Below, one piece after another: positions 15,001-29,100 of a stretch of DNA of 64,000 nucleotides. Made by a program: the position numbers and the translations under genes. Where the stretch lies: assembly GCF_030936135.1 (NCBI RefSeq), contig NC_082594.1:104013020-104077019 (forward strand), written 5' to 3'. The notes under the pieces are model-generated. The model did not search any database, had not been told where the DNA came from, and saw only the letters and a program-made list of their open reading frames with translations. How positions within the stretch are numbered: the first letter of the stretch is position 1; every line of letters starts with the position of its first letter. The stretch is from Gavia stellata. Taxonomy: Eukaryota; Chordata; Aves; Gaviiformes; Gaviidae.

Positions 15001-18000
15001 TCTTTCCCCCATGAACCTAAATTCAGCCAAAATTGCTTGTTCCAGTGAAAGATACTATATTCTTATAAATCCAAAGATATTATCTTTTTATAAAGGCACA
15101 CTAGGAAAAAAAAAAAACTTTGCTCTGGCAGATAAATTATACAAGACAATTTCAAAGGCCATCTTACTCAGGGACAGCTCCTGCCCAGAAAACAAGACTC
15201 TACCAATTTTCTATTGGGACACTGACAAGACAAAGTAGGGTAGGAACAGTAGACTGCTTCTTTTTCAGAGAGGGGGAAAAAAGCACTTGAACTTTGTTCT
15301 TCCTAAATGATTATCCATGCCCCTGAGGCTGACTGCAAGTGAAGGACCAAGCACTACCATTTTGTCGTTATTAATGCCAAACTCTTCCTCTTATCACAGG
15401 ACTTTAATGAGGAAGAAGCAGATATTCTTGTGATCTAATGTACAGGACTAAGCCAGTGATACTAATCCTCCAGGATATTCCCATATTAAGTCACCCACAC
15501 AATACTGTTTAAGTGCAATATTGACAGGAAAGACTTGACGTTATCTATTTAGCATTAGTTAAGATGACATATTGCTTCTAGAAATGACATAATGTTGATA
15601 TTTCTCACAAGAAAGAAATGCAAATAGGCTCTGCCATCAGTTTCTCACTAAAAAAAAATTAACAAAATACCCAACATTCTTGTATGATTTTGAGTACTCC
15701 ACAGGGGAGAATTCCAACGGTTTTATCACTTAAACTGAAACACGTCTGCTACAGGATTTTTGACAGATTGGCAGTAATGACTCCCAAACATATTGGTTAC
15801 CTTTCAAAACCCGTAATTCCAGACAACAGAGAATAAGCACTAATTTGTTAGTCACTTACTTACACCTACATCATGTTATGAATAGAAGCAGCCTTTTACA
15901 GAGACCTGCTCTTCAATGCTGCCCCTTAGAGGACACATTCGAGAAATTCATCCATCTCATGTCAAAGAGCCTTTGAAGACAACACGAGAACTGGATCAGG
16001 ACAGTATAATGTTGCACCATTTGAAACCTATCGACTATTTTGATACTGACTATTCATCAGTATAGCATATTAATGTAAAACATCTTAATTAGATTTAATC
16101 AGGTAATTTCTTTAATAAGAAATTGCCTTTGCTACAGCAATTTTTGTCAAAAAGCAACCTTGATTCCCCATACCATGTTCAAGCAATGACATCCTGTTTC
16201 GATTTTATGATTTTCTTCATGTGGTCATCCACAATAATCCAAGAACAAAATGATCTCTCCAAACGAAACCTGTACTGAATCTTTTTTTTAATCTCTTTAT
16301 TCTTCTTTTTTTTCCCCAAGCTCTGTTGGCTATACCAGCTAATTGTTTTAACACCATGAGCTATATGCAGGCTGCTGCAGCTCCTGCTTGAGCTCTCTAG
16401 ATCCTGATTCTCATGTGAGATTGACAGGAATGCCACCTTCACAGGGACGCAGCAGTGAATACTGATCTTTAAATTATCTGAATTACAGGCTCCTGATAAA
16501 AATGTTTAACATTCTCATCTTGCAAAATACAACATCTCTATTTACGTGTGAAGATTCATCATACCTTGAATGCCTTTCCTTTAGATGACCAGTTAGATCT
16601 TAATGTCTGGTAACTGTCCATTTCAGATGAAACGTTATGAAACACAAGACTGCAGTCTCAAGTAGCCGTCAATGGCATCATAAGAAAAGCTGTAAGATAC
16701 GTGGGGTAGCACATACATTTTTTGGAGAAAATTGTACATTCCAAGTTACAGTTCAGATCATCAACTTCTCTGCCACTTGAGTATTACAAGTGTTCAAACA
16801 CAGTGCAAAATTAGAAAATTACTATTAACATACCTAAAATGAAAATTACTCCCATTCCATTCACTCAGTTCCTACAGTTTTACAGCCATAAATAACTGGT
16901 TTAAAATGAACAAAACTAGCAACTAACAAAGCCCACAATTCTTGAAATGTTAAATCCAGTAATAGAGTGCTGTTTACTAGAACTGGATAGTTTGTATTAC
17001 CACAGTTTAGCAGTTGATGAGATTTCAATTTTAAACATTGCTTTCAAAAGTTACAAAAAACATGGCATACAGACATGACAGACTGCTTTTGAATTTTAAA
17101 AATGCAAAAAAGTAAGAAAAAGAAAACTGTTTCAAGTATTTGTTCTTAAAACTTTTTACAAGCCACAATTTGCCATGATAACAAAATAGTGAAAATTGAG
17201 AAACATTGTCTAATTTCACTTGCTGATGAAACCCCTTTTTTTAAAGTTCTGAATACCTAACTATTACAAGGTTTTTTTCTTCACACTACCACTCACAGAT
17301 TTCACCATAACCTCACTTAAGCCTCCTAAAACCAAGGAATAGACACAAAAAGTTAAAGCAGTAGGTTCCTATGAGACTGTAAGATGTTATCCAGAGGATT
17401 CATTCTTTTCTCCAAGATTTCAGGAAGAAACAGTGAAAGCACATATCTGGATTCCTTTAACACAGGCAACTAGAGATAGATGCACAACTGAAAACAACCT
17501 TTTCTTTAGAGCTGCTGAGAAGTCTGCAGGAGGGCTATCGAGGTATTTGGAACCTTTTGGAACCACGTATCATACAACAGTAAAAAAACCTGTAATCCCA
17601 CTTGTTCTAAGCGATCCCTTATTTTCACCCTGTTGACGGGTCTGGGATAATTTATTATAACTACTAAGTCTGACCATAGATTAACTGAATAAGCCACAAC
17701 GTTACTAGTAACTTAACTTACATAATCAGGGGGTAAAATCATAACAATTTGTTTTTTTACAGTAAAAATACTGTACATGGCACTGTTAAAAGCATACACT
17801 CTATATTTCACTGTTTCAGCTTGGACTGTGATTCTAGTATGTAAAATAAATTATTAGCTCTCAAATTCATAATCCTTTATAAGCCTCATCAGAACAGAGT
17901 ATTTTCTTTTGTACTTCTCCTGTACACGCCAGCGGTAACAGAAATTCAAGATCGAAGATGAATTGCTGGTTAGGCCATATCGTAGAGGATTGGAGGCATG

Positions 18001-21000
18001 GAGGCACAATGAAGTACTCCACTAGGTCTGAGTTCAAATTTCAGGGACTCTGAAGGCTTGAAAAGCAGGAATCAAACTGCTGATGAGAGCAAAAGGAGTC
18101 ACAATTGTGTTTTCAAAAGCACTGTAAATGGAATCGCACACTGCTGAATTACTGCTTTGGGTTTCCCATCTTTCCCAAAATTATCTTTCTGAATCCTATT
18201 TCACTGTGTTTTTCTGAGTTCATGCACAAAGCAAGTCTAATTGTCAAATGCCTTCTTTTATTAATAAAGCAAATTAAGTTCAAATGAAGGAAAAACATAG
18301 CAGTATGGTTTGGAGTCCTGTACACACTGCCTTCCACCACTCCTTTCTGTGAAGGTGGTGGCTTCTGGGCCGACCTATCCAAAGCCTTTATAAGTGATCA
18401 AACAAGACAATTTCTCTCAAGAGTTTCTGCAGGTGTTGGGAACATAGATGACTCCCTCCTAAACCCGCGACATGCTGATGTTCAAAATAAGAGTGGTGGT
18501 ATGGCTTGCTGCCGCATATTGTCCCACTTCAAGCACCACTTTAATGTCTTCTGCTGTCTCTTCGCCAGCTGGCTGACAAGGACATCTGTTAGGGGATCAA
18601 AATAACTGATGTGGTGCTGTAGTATATGTTTTGGACCATTTTCATGCAAGAGAATGATTAGCAGAGAATCTGTCATGATCTCACACATGGCTTACTGATG
18701 CCCATATTTTAGTCAAAGGAACTCAGAACCTGTACTATAAAGACGTGTAACAAACATTTAGACATTCACTTCAATGTACTATGTTAAAAAAAAAAAAGAA
18801 ATGAAGAAGCTTAAATGCATCACAGATGAAATCTATTCTTTGCTAAGCAATGAACACCTAGCCTGCAGAGCTGGTAAGATAAGCAATACTGATGATGAAA
18901 AGCATTTGGGACAATTATCCTCAAAAGCAAAAAAGGCAGAGATTTCTTTACCACTTGATTACTGTTTCAAGAATCTTAACCCCAATACAGGGTTCGGAAT
19001 TAAATCTGGCCGATTGCCAGCAGGGAAAACTACTGATACTGCTGAGTCAGGGATATGGTGTTGCCACCTTCACCTTGGAACTTCAATGTCTGGTAACATC
19101 CTTTTGCTTCCCTGAGCCTAGTTACACTTGTGTTACTTGCCTAGTTCTCTTGTTCTCATTTCACCCATTCATTGTGTAGTATGCAAAGCATCCAGAGATC
19201 AAATACTTAGCAAATACACAGAAATCTGAGTGAACAAAGTAATGCAGTATTGCGGTAGCTTTACATATCGTCATAGCACAGTACAAACATTAGTTCCTGC
19301 TGATTAGATGTACGTTACGGTGATTTTCTTATTAAATAAACCTCCAGGACATTAACTTTTCTTTTGTTGTACACATTACAACACTGGTACATTCACAATT
19401 ACCTATTTTGAAGGTGTTTATTAGAAAATGTTCTCTGCTTATTCTTTATATGTAAGCTGTGTTGCACTGCTTAAATTATACTTTGTTAAAAGTCCATAAT
19501 TATTTTATTCATATATAGCTGTTACTTTATTTTTCTCTACTGTGTAACTTGAATATCAATGGTATGATCTTCAACTTAACAGGTTTTTTAGGCGGTTCGT
19601 GATGTGTCTACTGTTCAGACACAAGATCACACTTCTGGGATTTAGCATGCAATACTGGGAACAAGTATCGTGTGACAGTCCCAACTATTATTCATTAATA
19701 TTCCTTTAAACACTTCAAGATTCATGTAGGAAATACTATGCATTACTGTGCAAGCTATGATTCATAGTTACAGCTAGGAAGGTTATGCAGTGCAGAAACG
19801 AGGGCTGCAAAGGTGTCTTTGGAATTCTTTTGATTCACAACCAAGCACGGATTCAGGCCAATTTCCTAGCTGCTGGTAGATATAAGGGGCTGACAGATTA
19901 GCCAGGAAATAATGATGGGACACACAGAAGTTCCCCAGCTTATGCTGCTGGGTCATGCTCTACGCTGGCAGCAAGGAGAGTGCTCCGCAGACCTTGGGTC
20001 TGCAGAGCCAGGTGGGCCAGGAGACTCCCACTGACCTGAGTTCTGGAGAATTAATGGATTTCTCAACAGGTACATTCAGATGACACACGATTAAGAATCC
20101 TAAAGTTAATCCCTAAATAACAATGGGGACAATATGAGAAACAAAATTTGCAGGTACTTGGACAATGTCTTTAAAATTATTTGAGTAGAGAAACAAAGAA
20201 TTAAAGATTGGAAAAATCTCTGTCTTTGTCCTGAAGATCTAGCACTGTTTTAGACCATCCTTAGAAAATTCCAGATTGGGCATCCAAGACAAGGCATGTC
20301 ACAGTGAAGAAAGAAGACCACAGATCTCAGTGGCCTAGGTGCCAACCAACATAGGTTGTGGTCTTGATCTCAGAATCCTACCTTTTAGCTACATTTTTTT
20401 CTGCTTAGTGTCTGCAGAGCTAGAAGAAATGCAAATCAGGTGTCGTAGTAGCTTGTTTCCAGGAGTCTGCAGACAGTTATTTATTTTACTCTTCATTACT
20501 TCATTTGGATGTGCTATTTCTGCAGAAGTCTTTAGCTATTCAGTCCTGAGCCTGCCACCCTCTTCCAGTATTTCCTATCTTTTCTAATTACAGCCTAATA
20601 TTACTATTTCCCCCACTCCTCAGTTTGATGTTCTCCAAGTTTCCACATCCCATAGGTACCAATAAATTTTTCCCACCCCAACAAGAACAGCCAAACTTTC
20701 GATAGCAGTTGGCTTGTATTTCCAAGCTCCTGTGCACTCCACGGGAAAAAAGTTACCATATGACCACTTTGAAAACTGAAGAAAGATGTTTCTCTAGCCC
20801 TTATCCAATCCTGGATTTGACTTCCTCATGCAAAAGAGAACTCACCATGTAGAAGACATGTCATTTTTGCTCAGTTATGCTTTCTTTCTCACATCAAAAC
20901 CAGAAAGACCTCAATAATTTTGCTTTCTCTCATGAAGTAGATGCTCTTGAATTGTATTTTGGTGTGTACTGTATCAGTGTCATAGCATGATTTTGTACCT

Positions 21001-22121
21001 TGATTGTACCTGCAATACAAAATCAATACAAACAGCATCAATCCCCTTCTGAGACCATCATCCTTTCCAATCTTGTTTGTTTAAATGAACCTCTGAATTC
21101 TTGCCACTTGTGCAGGTAGAATCAAACATACTGGATCCTTAACTCAGCAGGGGACTGTCATCACTACGTTAATATGTCAACATTTTCAAACAATTTAATC
21201 TACTGATCCCATGCAAAGGCAATACTCCTCTAAAATCCCCAGAAGTGCTTTCCAGTGACTTGAGCTAACTGGATTAGCTATGACAGAAAGCACATATACT
21301 GAGGTAAGAATATACAAATGGTAAGGAAATCTTGCTTTCCTGCTAGCTTGCAATCCTCTGCACCAGCAAGCAGGGTAATCCCAGGATGAGGGGAGTGTTT
21401 AACCCAGGAGCTGTGGACCAAAAACCTAAGAAGTACTTAGCTGATTAGGAGTACTCTAGTTGATTAGACTGCTACTTCTCATTATGTCACAAGTGAGATA
21501 AGCACAATCTGGGAAAAGCTGATGTAACTGCTGCTGCTGTTACTAAAAGAATTATGTTCACTCTGAATGTTCAGCCCTATGTGGCTCACAATTCTCTGTT
21601 TCAGGTCTAAGCATGATTCTCTGCAAACTAGTTATGATCCTCAGGCTTCCCTCAACATGCCATTCACACTTTTTCATTGGCCAGATGTCAGTGTTGTTGG
21701 ACAAATACAGTCAGATGTTATACTCACAACTTCAGCAGATACTTTTCCATTCCTTGTTTTCAAATTGCTCAGGTTCCCACTGCTGAATAAGCAAATAAAA
21801 ATTAACATTCTGTCCTTTTTATTAAATTCCCGAGATTTTGTTAAAATCTTACCATCCTAGAATTTGACAAACATGTTCCTACAGATAAGCTGGGGATTTC
21901 CATGTGTACAGTAATAGATTTTGGCTGGTGAAAGGGCAGCCAACTGCCAATAGCCAATCCTCTGACCTTTGGATGGTCTTTTAGCATGGCAATGTCTGTG
22001 CAGAATATAAATGGTGTAGATGAGTAGCTATAAAAAGATCAAGGCCAAGTCAAAGTCGTGATTGGACAGCAAGTCCCAAATAACTCCTGATTATAACAGA
22101 AAGAGATGTTTTAGTGATGGT

Positions 22122-22661
22122 TTAATACAGATTAATATATACATATATATTCATAATCACAAATATGCATCTATATTTTAGCTTTAGTGGTATTCTGGCT
22201 TTAAAAAATGTAGCTACCATAAGCTTCAATAAAGGCACTGTACCACCAGGGCAGTTCCAGAAATATTTGACAATAGCATAAGGCAGCACTGCCACAGAGA
22301 GACTGCTGCCCTGTCTCCCTTCATCTCTCCCAAGCCCAAGGCTTTGCACAGCCATGTAGTGAGCAGGAAAGCTGAAAGCTGGCCAGGCTTCTTTTGGGTT
22401 AGTCTTAATGCAGATCAGTTCCCTAATCTGGTTCATTGCATGGGTGCACAAATGTTTGGCAAGAGAGGATTTGAGAGAAGGGGAAGGAGAATGCAGAGGT
22501 GAAACGGGCAGACAGAGATGGGACTGCCTTTCTGGCCACTGTCCTTGCTTAAAATACTGGACCTGGAATGTGGAACTGTTGAGCAACACTGACTTTATGA
22601 CTGCAATATTATGAGTAGAAGCAAACATGGGTAAATCTACTTCTCCAAGCAAAAGCAACAC
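22122..22661 (-). other. Unexplained 179-codon open frame
   Basis: An ATG-initiated open frame of 179 codons on the minus strand. This is long for AT-rich noncoding DNA. The translation shows no domain, signal peptide or repeat that I recognise, and its C-terminal third is rich in hydrophobic and aromatic residues as expected from random AT-rich sequence. It lies on the same strand as MAP3K7CL, so it could overlap a 5' exon or a long noncoding RNA. I do not consider it a proven gene. Confidence 0.15.
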
Positions 22662-23559
22662 TTAAGAAGCCTGAACTGGAGTGAACTGGACAGCTGAAGT
22701 GCTGAATTAGAAATGTTGAGCCTTTCACGCACAAGTTGCTTATTTTACCCAAGCAGAGCTGACCTAACAAGAAGCACCATACAATGCTGCGATGGTTACT
22801 GTTGGCCTGCGTGAGTTGGCTTTGCTTTTTGCTGTAGTTCCAACATTATGCAAGCTACACTTCCTGTATATAATCACTTGAGAGACTAATTAAATAACAC
22901 CATTTTAATTATTGAAGACTCAGAAAGGGAATGTCACCTTCTTAGTAGGATGAATGCTCACAAGGTTAACACACCACATTACCAGCCAATAATAACCCTT
23001 GATTTAATTTCTGAGCTAACATTTACCAAGATTCTGACGAAGCGAGGGCTTTGGAAAGGCCATCCCTGAAAAATCAGAGAACAGAGTTTAGAAGTTATGA
23101 AAAAATAAATATTCGGCCTTTCTTGTTATGGAAAGGTTGTCATGAATGTAAACTTGAGAAGTGTTTTTAATAGTAAAATCCCATTTCTTTAGCATCCTAC
23201 ATACTATTGCCTTGATTCCTCTGTTATTTGTCTTGGTGAAAATCAAGGAAGGAGAATAATACCAATGTATACCAATGAGCTCAGAAACATTTTTTAATAC
23301 AAATCAATACTGTTTGAGGCATCATAATCTAAGCCCAGTTTAGCAATCCACCTAGGCAAGTGATAGGATCCTACACGAAAAGTGCCATGGACTTCCTGGC
23401 AAAATTTCCAGGAAGCCATTTCTTCATTTAACCATTCAACTTCCTATGTGGAAAAAAATGTACTCATGTTAAGTCCTGCAACAATGAGGTAGCTATATGC
23501 AGATGATGGCATTGAGAGTGTAAAAGATACAGTAAAAAAATGACAAAACTTTTAAGTGT

Positions 23560-23690
23560 CGATGAATCAGTAGAGACTTGCCTAATGTCATGCAGGCTAT
23601 TAGTCACAGAGAGCTGAAACACATCCTGCAGTTACTGATCAGCAGTCTAACCACTTGAACCATCTTTCCTCTCTGCCCTAAAGTGAATGT
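23560..23690 (+). repeat. Old MIR/L2/CR1-like tail relic
   Basis: The series GACTTGCCTAATGTCATGCAGG, then CAGAGAGCTGAAACACATCC, then CAGTCTAACCACTTGAACCAT, ending CTTTCCTCTCTG, follows the familiar SINE/LINE tail gACTTGCCcAaggTCAcaCAGc...gCAGAGCTggga...GtgcTCTAACCACTagACCAT...cTgCCTCTC. The order is kept over about 120 bases with many substitutions, so it is an ancient copy. Family assignment is by eye. Confidence 0.5.
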
Positions 23691-25184
23691 GTCTGACTAG
23701 AAGGCATTCAACTATTGATATAATGCCCGTGACTTCATGCTCATGACTATGAAAAGTCTTCTGCATTGACTTAGGAGTAAGTACCTCCTCTGATCTCCAT
23801 GGCTAACAACAGATGACAGAAGTTGCTTTATAAAATACAGTTTCTGGTATCTTGGCTGTAGAACAGGATGGACATTTCCTTCTTTCCTAGTTGCACTGTG
23901 GTGCAGATACATTGGAAGAGAGAAGAGAGGGATAAATGGTCTTATGCCCCCTGTGCCAAACCCCAGCACTTCCTTTTGGAAGTGCCCACACTCCTCAGTC
24001 ACAATAGTCAGGGCTGAATAGGTTCCCTCTTCTGTTTCAAGTGGCATCTGCCTCTAAGTACTTCTAGAAAAACTGCATACAGATTTTTTTAAGTCCATTC
24101 ATGGGGTGCTTTATGTAGTTTTGCTTTCTGTCACCACTCTTTTTTACACTGCCATGATGTGTTACAGGTTAAAACTGATTGAAATTTAGGAATTCTAGGA
24201 TGGTAAAACTAACACAAGTGTATCCTCTTGAGGTTGCTTAAGCAACACATATCAAGCGATTTAATTAACCTTGCAGGCATCCTAGCTGTGCTGCAGCGGC
24301 GGAGCAACTCAGTGTCTGTTGGGTTACAGGCTCAGATACTGTGTGGCCTAAATGCAACAGCATTTCTAAGGCCTTGAAGTTCTTGTCTTGAAACAGTATG
24401 TTTGATTTTGTGTGGCACAGAAGCAAAGTTAATAAAACTTATGAAACTTAAAGCAGCTCCATATAGAAGCAGCTCCACTGTCTCCTGGCTGGACCTCAGC
24501 TACTTGTAGAGATGTCAAGCTGAGCCTCCAAAGTACTCTTCAGCATGTCCTGTAGCACGCACATTACTTGGGATTACCCTGGATAATGAGGACTTGACTG
24601 TACTTAGCCTTCCTGTCAGTACATCTTGCTTCCATTGGAACAAGTCAGATATGTACTAAGCGAAATACACTAATGGAGTCTGCGAAGTCTTAGGACCAGT
24701 TTTTGCCATGGGTGGCAATGAAGGCTCTTAACTGTCTCTGGGACATGTATCACTAAAGGTACTCACAGAAATGCCTGGGAGACAGTATGCTGAACTCGAC
24801 AGTGACAGAAAGACTCTGAATGAGCCAACACCCGCCACCGCCACAATGCTGTGCATCACTTTACAATGTTTCCTAGGAAAGAACACCACCACTCAGCACC
24901 CCTGACAAAAAAAGGTAGTGAGTTGCACATAATACAATGAATCAAGTAATGCTATCTTACCTATGTCAGAAAAACATTAACTGGGCTCTCTTTCTTTTAA
25001 ATAAATGACATAAATGTTACATAAATACCGTAAAAGTGAGATGAACCACCGACTTTGGTTGGTTTTATTTCCCTAAAGCAAAATGCACAGCCACGGGACA
25101 AGCCAGTCATCCCTCAAGTTAGCAGTCTCTGAACGCTACCCGTTCTACCAACCTCCATTCTCTTTTACAGACTCGGAGGCCTTC

Positions 25185-26110
25185 ACCCAGCGGTGAGGCT
25201 GCCGGCTAGGCGGGCTTCCGGCGGGCTCAGCCGGGGCCACGAGGAGAGAAAGATGTCGGGCGAAAGGGTGTTTTGCGGGACCCGGCTCTCAGGACACCCT
25301 TCCTACTGAGGAGCACGGCCTCCGCCCGAGCTGAAAGCCGAAGCCTGAGCGCCACCCACCGCCCGGTCTGAGGAGAGGCGGAAAACCCGCCCCGGCCACC
25401 GCAGCGCCCGGGGCCGCCTCACGGCTCCCCGCGCCCCGCCCTGCTATCGACCTTCCCTGGGCGCAACTCGTCCTGCCTGCGGGCAGCCCGGCTGCCCTAT
25501 CGCGCCTGCGCACCCCTCTCTCCCGTCGTTCCCGGCGCACCGCGGTGTCTGGCAGGAGCGGAGCGGAGCGGAGATGGCGCTGCACGTCCCCAAGGCCCCG
25601 GGCTTCGCCCAGATGCTCAAGGAGGGGGCGAAGGTGAGAGCGGCGCCGGGCAGGCGCTGTTCCCTCAGGAGGAGGCGGGCGGCAGTCTCAGCGTGGCGGC
25701 GCGGGGAAGGTTCTGGAAGGCCGGCGGGGCCCGGCGGTTGCACGCGCCCCGCGGAGCGGGGGCCTGGAGGGCCTCGCGCTCCTCGCCCCCCTCGCCCCGC
25801 CCCCCGGCTCTGGTCCCCTCGGCGGCCGTTGCGGGGCGGGGGCGGGGATCTGCCCCGCGCCGCCGCTCAGCGCGCGGGCTCGGGGCGGCGGAGGGAGGAG
25901 GGCGGTGCCTGGTGCACGCGGCCTTCGAGAAAGCTCTGCCGGGGCTGGCATCCCCTCTCCTCTCCCCTCCCTGCCCCCGTGCCCGGAGGCGCTGCCTCTG
26001 CTTCTCGCCGCCTCGGGGACGCGCGGTGGGCGCCCGCCGGTTCGCAGGGCGGCGGCCTGTAGGCTGGGCAGCTTCCCGGGCGCCGATGCTTGTCCCCGAG
26101 CTGTGTGCCT
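25185..26110. promoter_or_regulatory. CpG-island promoter of CCT8
   Basis: A sharply GC- and CpG-rich block in AT-rich surroundings covers the CCT8 5' end, exon 1 and the start of intron 1. No TATA box stands at a fitting distance from the ATG, as usual for housekeeping genes. An NRF1-like palindrome GCGCCTGCGC lies at 25502-25511, and an ETS-type CTTCCGG at 25215-25221. A GGAGC-rich stretch runs directly into the start codon at 25574. Transcription probably starts between about 25,500 and 25,565. The island might also serve a divergent MAP3K7CL promoter, which I could not show. Confidence 0.8.
25502..25511. promoter_or_regulatory. NRF1-like site upstream of CCT8
   Basis: GCGCCTGCGC followed by A matches the NRF1 half-site pair (YGCGCANGCGCR) with one common variation. 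It lies about 60-70 bases before the CCT8 start codon, in the expected core promoter. Confidence 0.5.
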
Positions 26111-29100
26111 GACTCGTGCCTTCGCTGTGAAAACGATGTCGGGTCGGCGTGTTTTTGGAGAGCTTTCGTAGGTGGCGGTCAGCAAAATTACACCGAGGCT
26201 TATAAATTTAGCTGTTCAGGAGTGTCCCGCTTGTTATGTAAATTCTTTGACTCTTTTCTGTTACTACGCCTGTGGGAAAAGCACCTTTTGTAGTATTGTA
26301 GAGTAACATACTTTCCATGTATTCCCCCTAACATAGTGTAGATTTTGGTAGTAGTCAAAGACTGTGCCTGATAAAGTAGAAGCTTTCTTTGAAGAAGTGG
26401 ACAGAAAGCAAGGAGGTTTTTCTTTATTGCAGAGGAAAATAAAAGGAGAAAATGTCTCATTGCTGCTATTTAACAGAAAGGAAAGTGAAGTTAGCAACTC
26501 GGAAAGCTCTCTATTTTTCTTTTCAGAATCCTACTTGGAGACAAAGAATGGCATATGTCAAGAGCAGGGGGGGGAGAGCAGGGAAACAAAGTGGTTTAGA
26601 TGCTGGTTCTCTGTTAGATAATTCAAGGCCAGAATAGCAAGAGCTGTCTTTTACAAAACAAGGAGGCAGCTGGCATGCTGACATGTTTGGTTTGTATTTA
26701 GAAAGTAAATATTATTAGAGAATATCTTTCTTCCTTCTCTTGTAGGCCACACAGTATGTTTTACCTTGCTCTTTCTTAAGGCCCTTTCTGGGGATCCCTC
26801 CTTTTCTTAAGGCTTCCGAATGAAGCCAGGCTGATTGGCTTCTGAAACGCAAATATCTTATGAATCATTGTGCTTCTGAATTTTCAAACCGCACATGTTT
26901 GAACGTAGAGCTGAGGTAAATGATTTTTGTAGAGTACAGAGTTGTGAGTAAAGAAGCATGTACAAAAACACATGCGTATAAAACCTTTGCCCCTCTCCAG
27001 TCTGGTACTGGTTATTTTCTGTTTCCCTTTGGCATGCCACTAACTTTTTTGGAAGACTTGAGAGATGCAAACTCTATGGAAAATTGAGTCACTGTTCAAA
27101 TTTTCTGTTCAGAAACTTATTGTGCATGCTGAGCTGCCTAGTTGAGAAGGAGTACACAGTAGCTCCTTTCTCAGTCTCTTTGGGTAAGGTTTAGTTTCTG
27201 TTTAAAATTTGAGTGAAATACCAAATCTAAATTAATCAAAAACTTTCATGGACTTAGTAGGTTATTATTGCTTTGATGAGAAATGACTAGTTCATTCCTT
27301 TCTTTTTTGTTAGAAAGCCTAATTTTGAACAGAAGTTTTTTTTTTTTTTTAGCATTATTCGGGACTAGAAGAAGCTGTCTATAGGAACATCCAGGCATGC
27401 AAAGAACTTGCTCAAACCACCCGTACAGCTTATGGACCAAATGGTAAATAAATTCTAAAATTATTGTAGTGTTTTTGAGCAAAAAGTTATGTTTGAAGGT
27501 TAAATCTACTTTGACAAAGAAGCAACAGTTTCTTGAGGAAACACATTGTACTTGCTCTAGAACTCTAAATATAGTCTTTGTGGCTATACAGATCAGCCTT
27601 TGTTTGGTTAGCTCTTAAGTTATGCACAATGTACCTGCTTTTGCTGGGTTTTTGTACCAGTTACTGTGTCCTCTTTGTTGTCATACTGCTATATGGGAGA
27701 CCTACAAAAATTAAAGGAAAGACAGTAATAATGTGACAGGTAGTCATAATGAATATAACCATACCATGTGTGGTCAGATATACCAAAGCAAAAGGTGTTC
27801 CCCAGTATTGATTAATTAAATGAAGTTCTAATATTTCTGAAGAGAAAACTGCTTATTCCGAAATTATTGATTTCTCCTTAATGTAACACACTCCTAAGTG
27901 TTATTTTGCAAAAATCTTCGAGGTTCTTAAATTATAAATAGGGCTGGCATTTTAATGCGTAAGGTGTATCTGAAAGTTATGAAACATTATCTGTGTACAA
28001 AAGTGATATTTGCTGAATGAATGATTTTAATTTTTTTTTTTGCCCCCGTTAGGAATGAATAAAATGGTTATCAATCATCTGGAGAAGCTTTTTGTTACAA
28101 ATGATGCTGCTACTATCTTGAGAGAGCTGGAGGTAAATTTTCTTGCTTCAGAAGATATCAGTTGTGAGCTAGCGTTTCTGTTCATGGGCTGCTATGGTTC
28201 TGAATGTTAAGGAAATGCATGTCACCTCGCCAGATGATTTTCATATGTCATTTTGTAAATCATTTATGTTTTCCACTGGATTTGAGTAAAGTCAATAGGA
28301 TACATCGACGGTGAGGAACAGAATTCTTTTGTAAAGCAGCATTAAGTAGTTGTAGGAGATGCTTAATAACGGCCTACATTTTTTTTCCCCCAAAACCAGT
28401 GTAGATTTAGAAGAGGGTATGTCTAGACAATACAGTGTTTGGAAAACTGAATGAAATAACTGTTGTGTTAATCTCCCAGGGTTGGTGGTTGCCATGTTCT
28501 CCTGTTTGCTTAGAATACATTAATTGGATTTAAGAAGCTGAGGATATAGCAGCATCCTTCTGTGAATACAGTAAAAGTGTGGAAAGTCTGACCTATCCTA
28601 ACTTACTGTTTTACTATCAAATTCATATTTGTATCACAACACAAATAATATTTTACTGAAGTCTATCCTTACTGATAGAAATAGTATAAGTGTTAAATAT
28701 TTCCTTAATTAATGCATTATGTTAGTGTTTGGTATAAGAATAACTGTGGAAGTCACAGTTCTGTTTTAAAAAAATAATCCGCAGATTAGTTATTTGATTT
28801 AATGAGTTTTGCATGTTACTTTCTGGGATGAAATGACAGCTGCTCTAATTATATTCAAGAATACAGCATTTTTAGTGCATTTCTTTGAAAGAAAGGGAAA
28901 GCAGTGTGATCTTTAAGCAGAAAAAAAACTAGAATGAAACTAAACTAATTGAGACATCTACTTTGCGTGTTACACGTGAATTCAGCTTGAAGATCTAAAC
29001 TTCAGGCTCCTTTCCTGTTGCAGAACTTGATTGTGAAGCCTCTGCATCCTGTGAAAATAGCACAGAACCAATGTTAAGGATGTCTAATTAGTGTTGTAGG

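Larger units (their letters stand above)
6566..25150. other. Noncoding stretch between MAP3K7CL exon and CCT8 promoter
   Basis: About 18.6 kb of AT-rich DNA. It is expected to be 5' intron and upstream region of MAP3K7CL. I recognise no coding exon. It contains two old SINE/LINE-tail-like relics, a short GC hairpin near 19,990, and one unusually long open frame on the minus strand (22,122-22,661) with no recognisable product. Small upstream exons of MAP3K7CL could be hidden here but cannot be told apart without transcript data. Confidence 0.5.

Noticed and set aside
25289-26185. Open frames of 85-165 codons in the CCT8 CpG island
   Set aside because: Same compositional effect; the real coding part is exon 1 (25574-25633), confirmed by splice site and conserved protein start.
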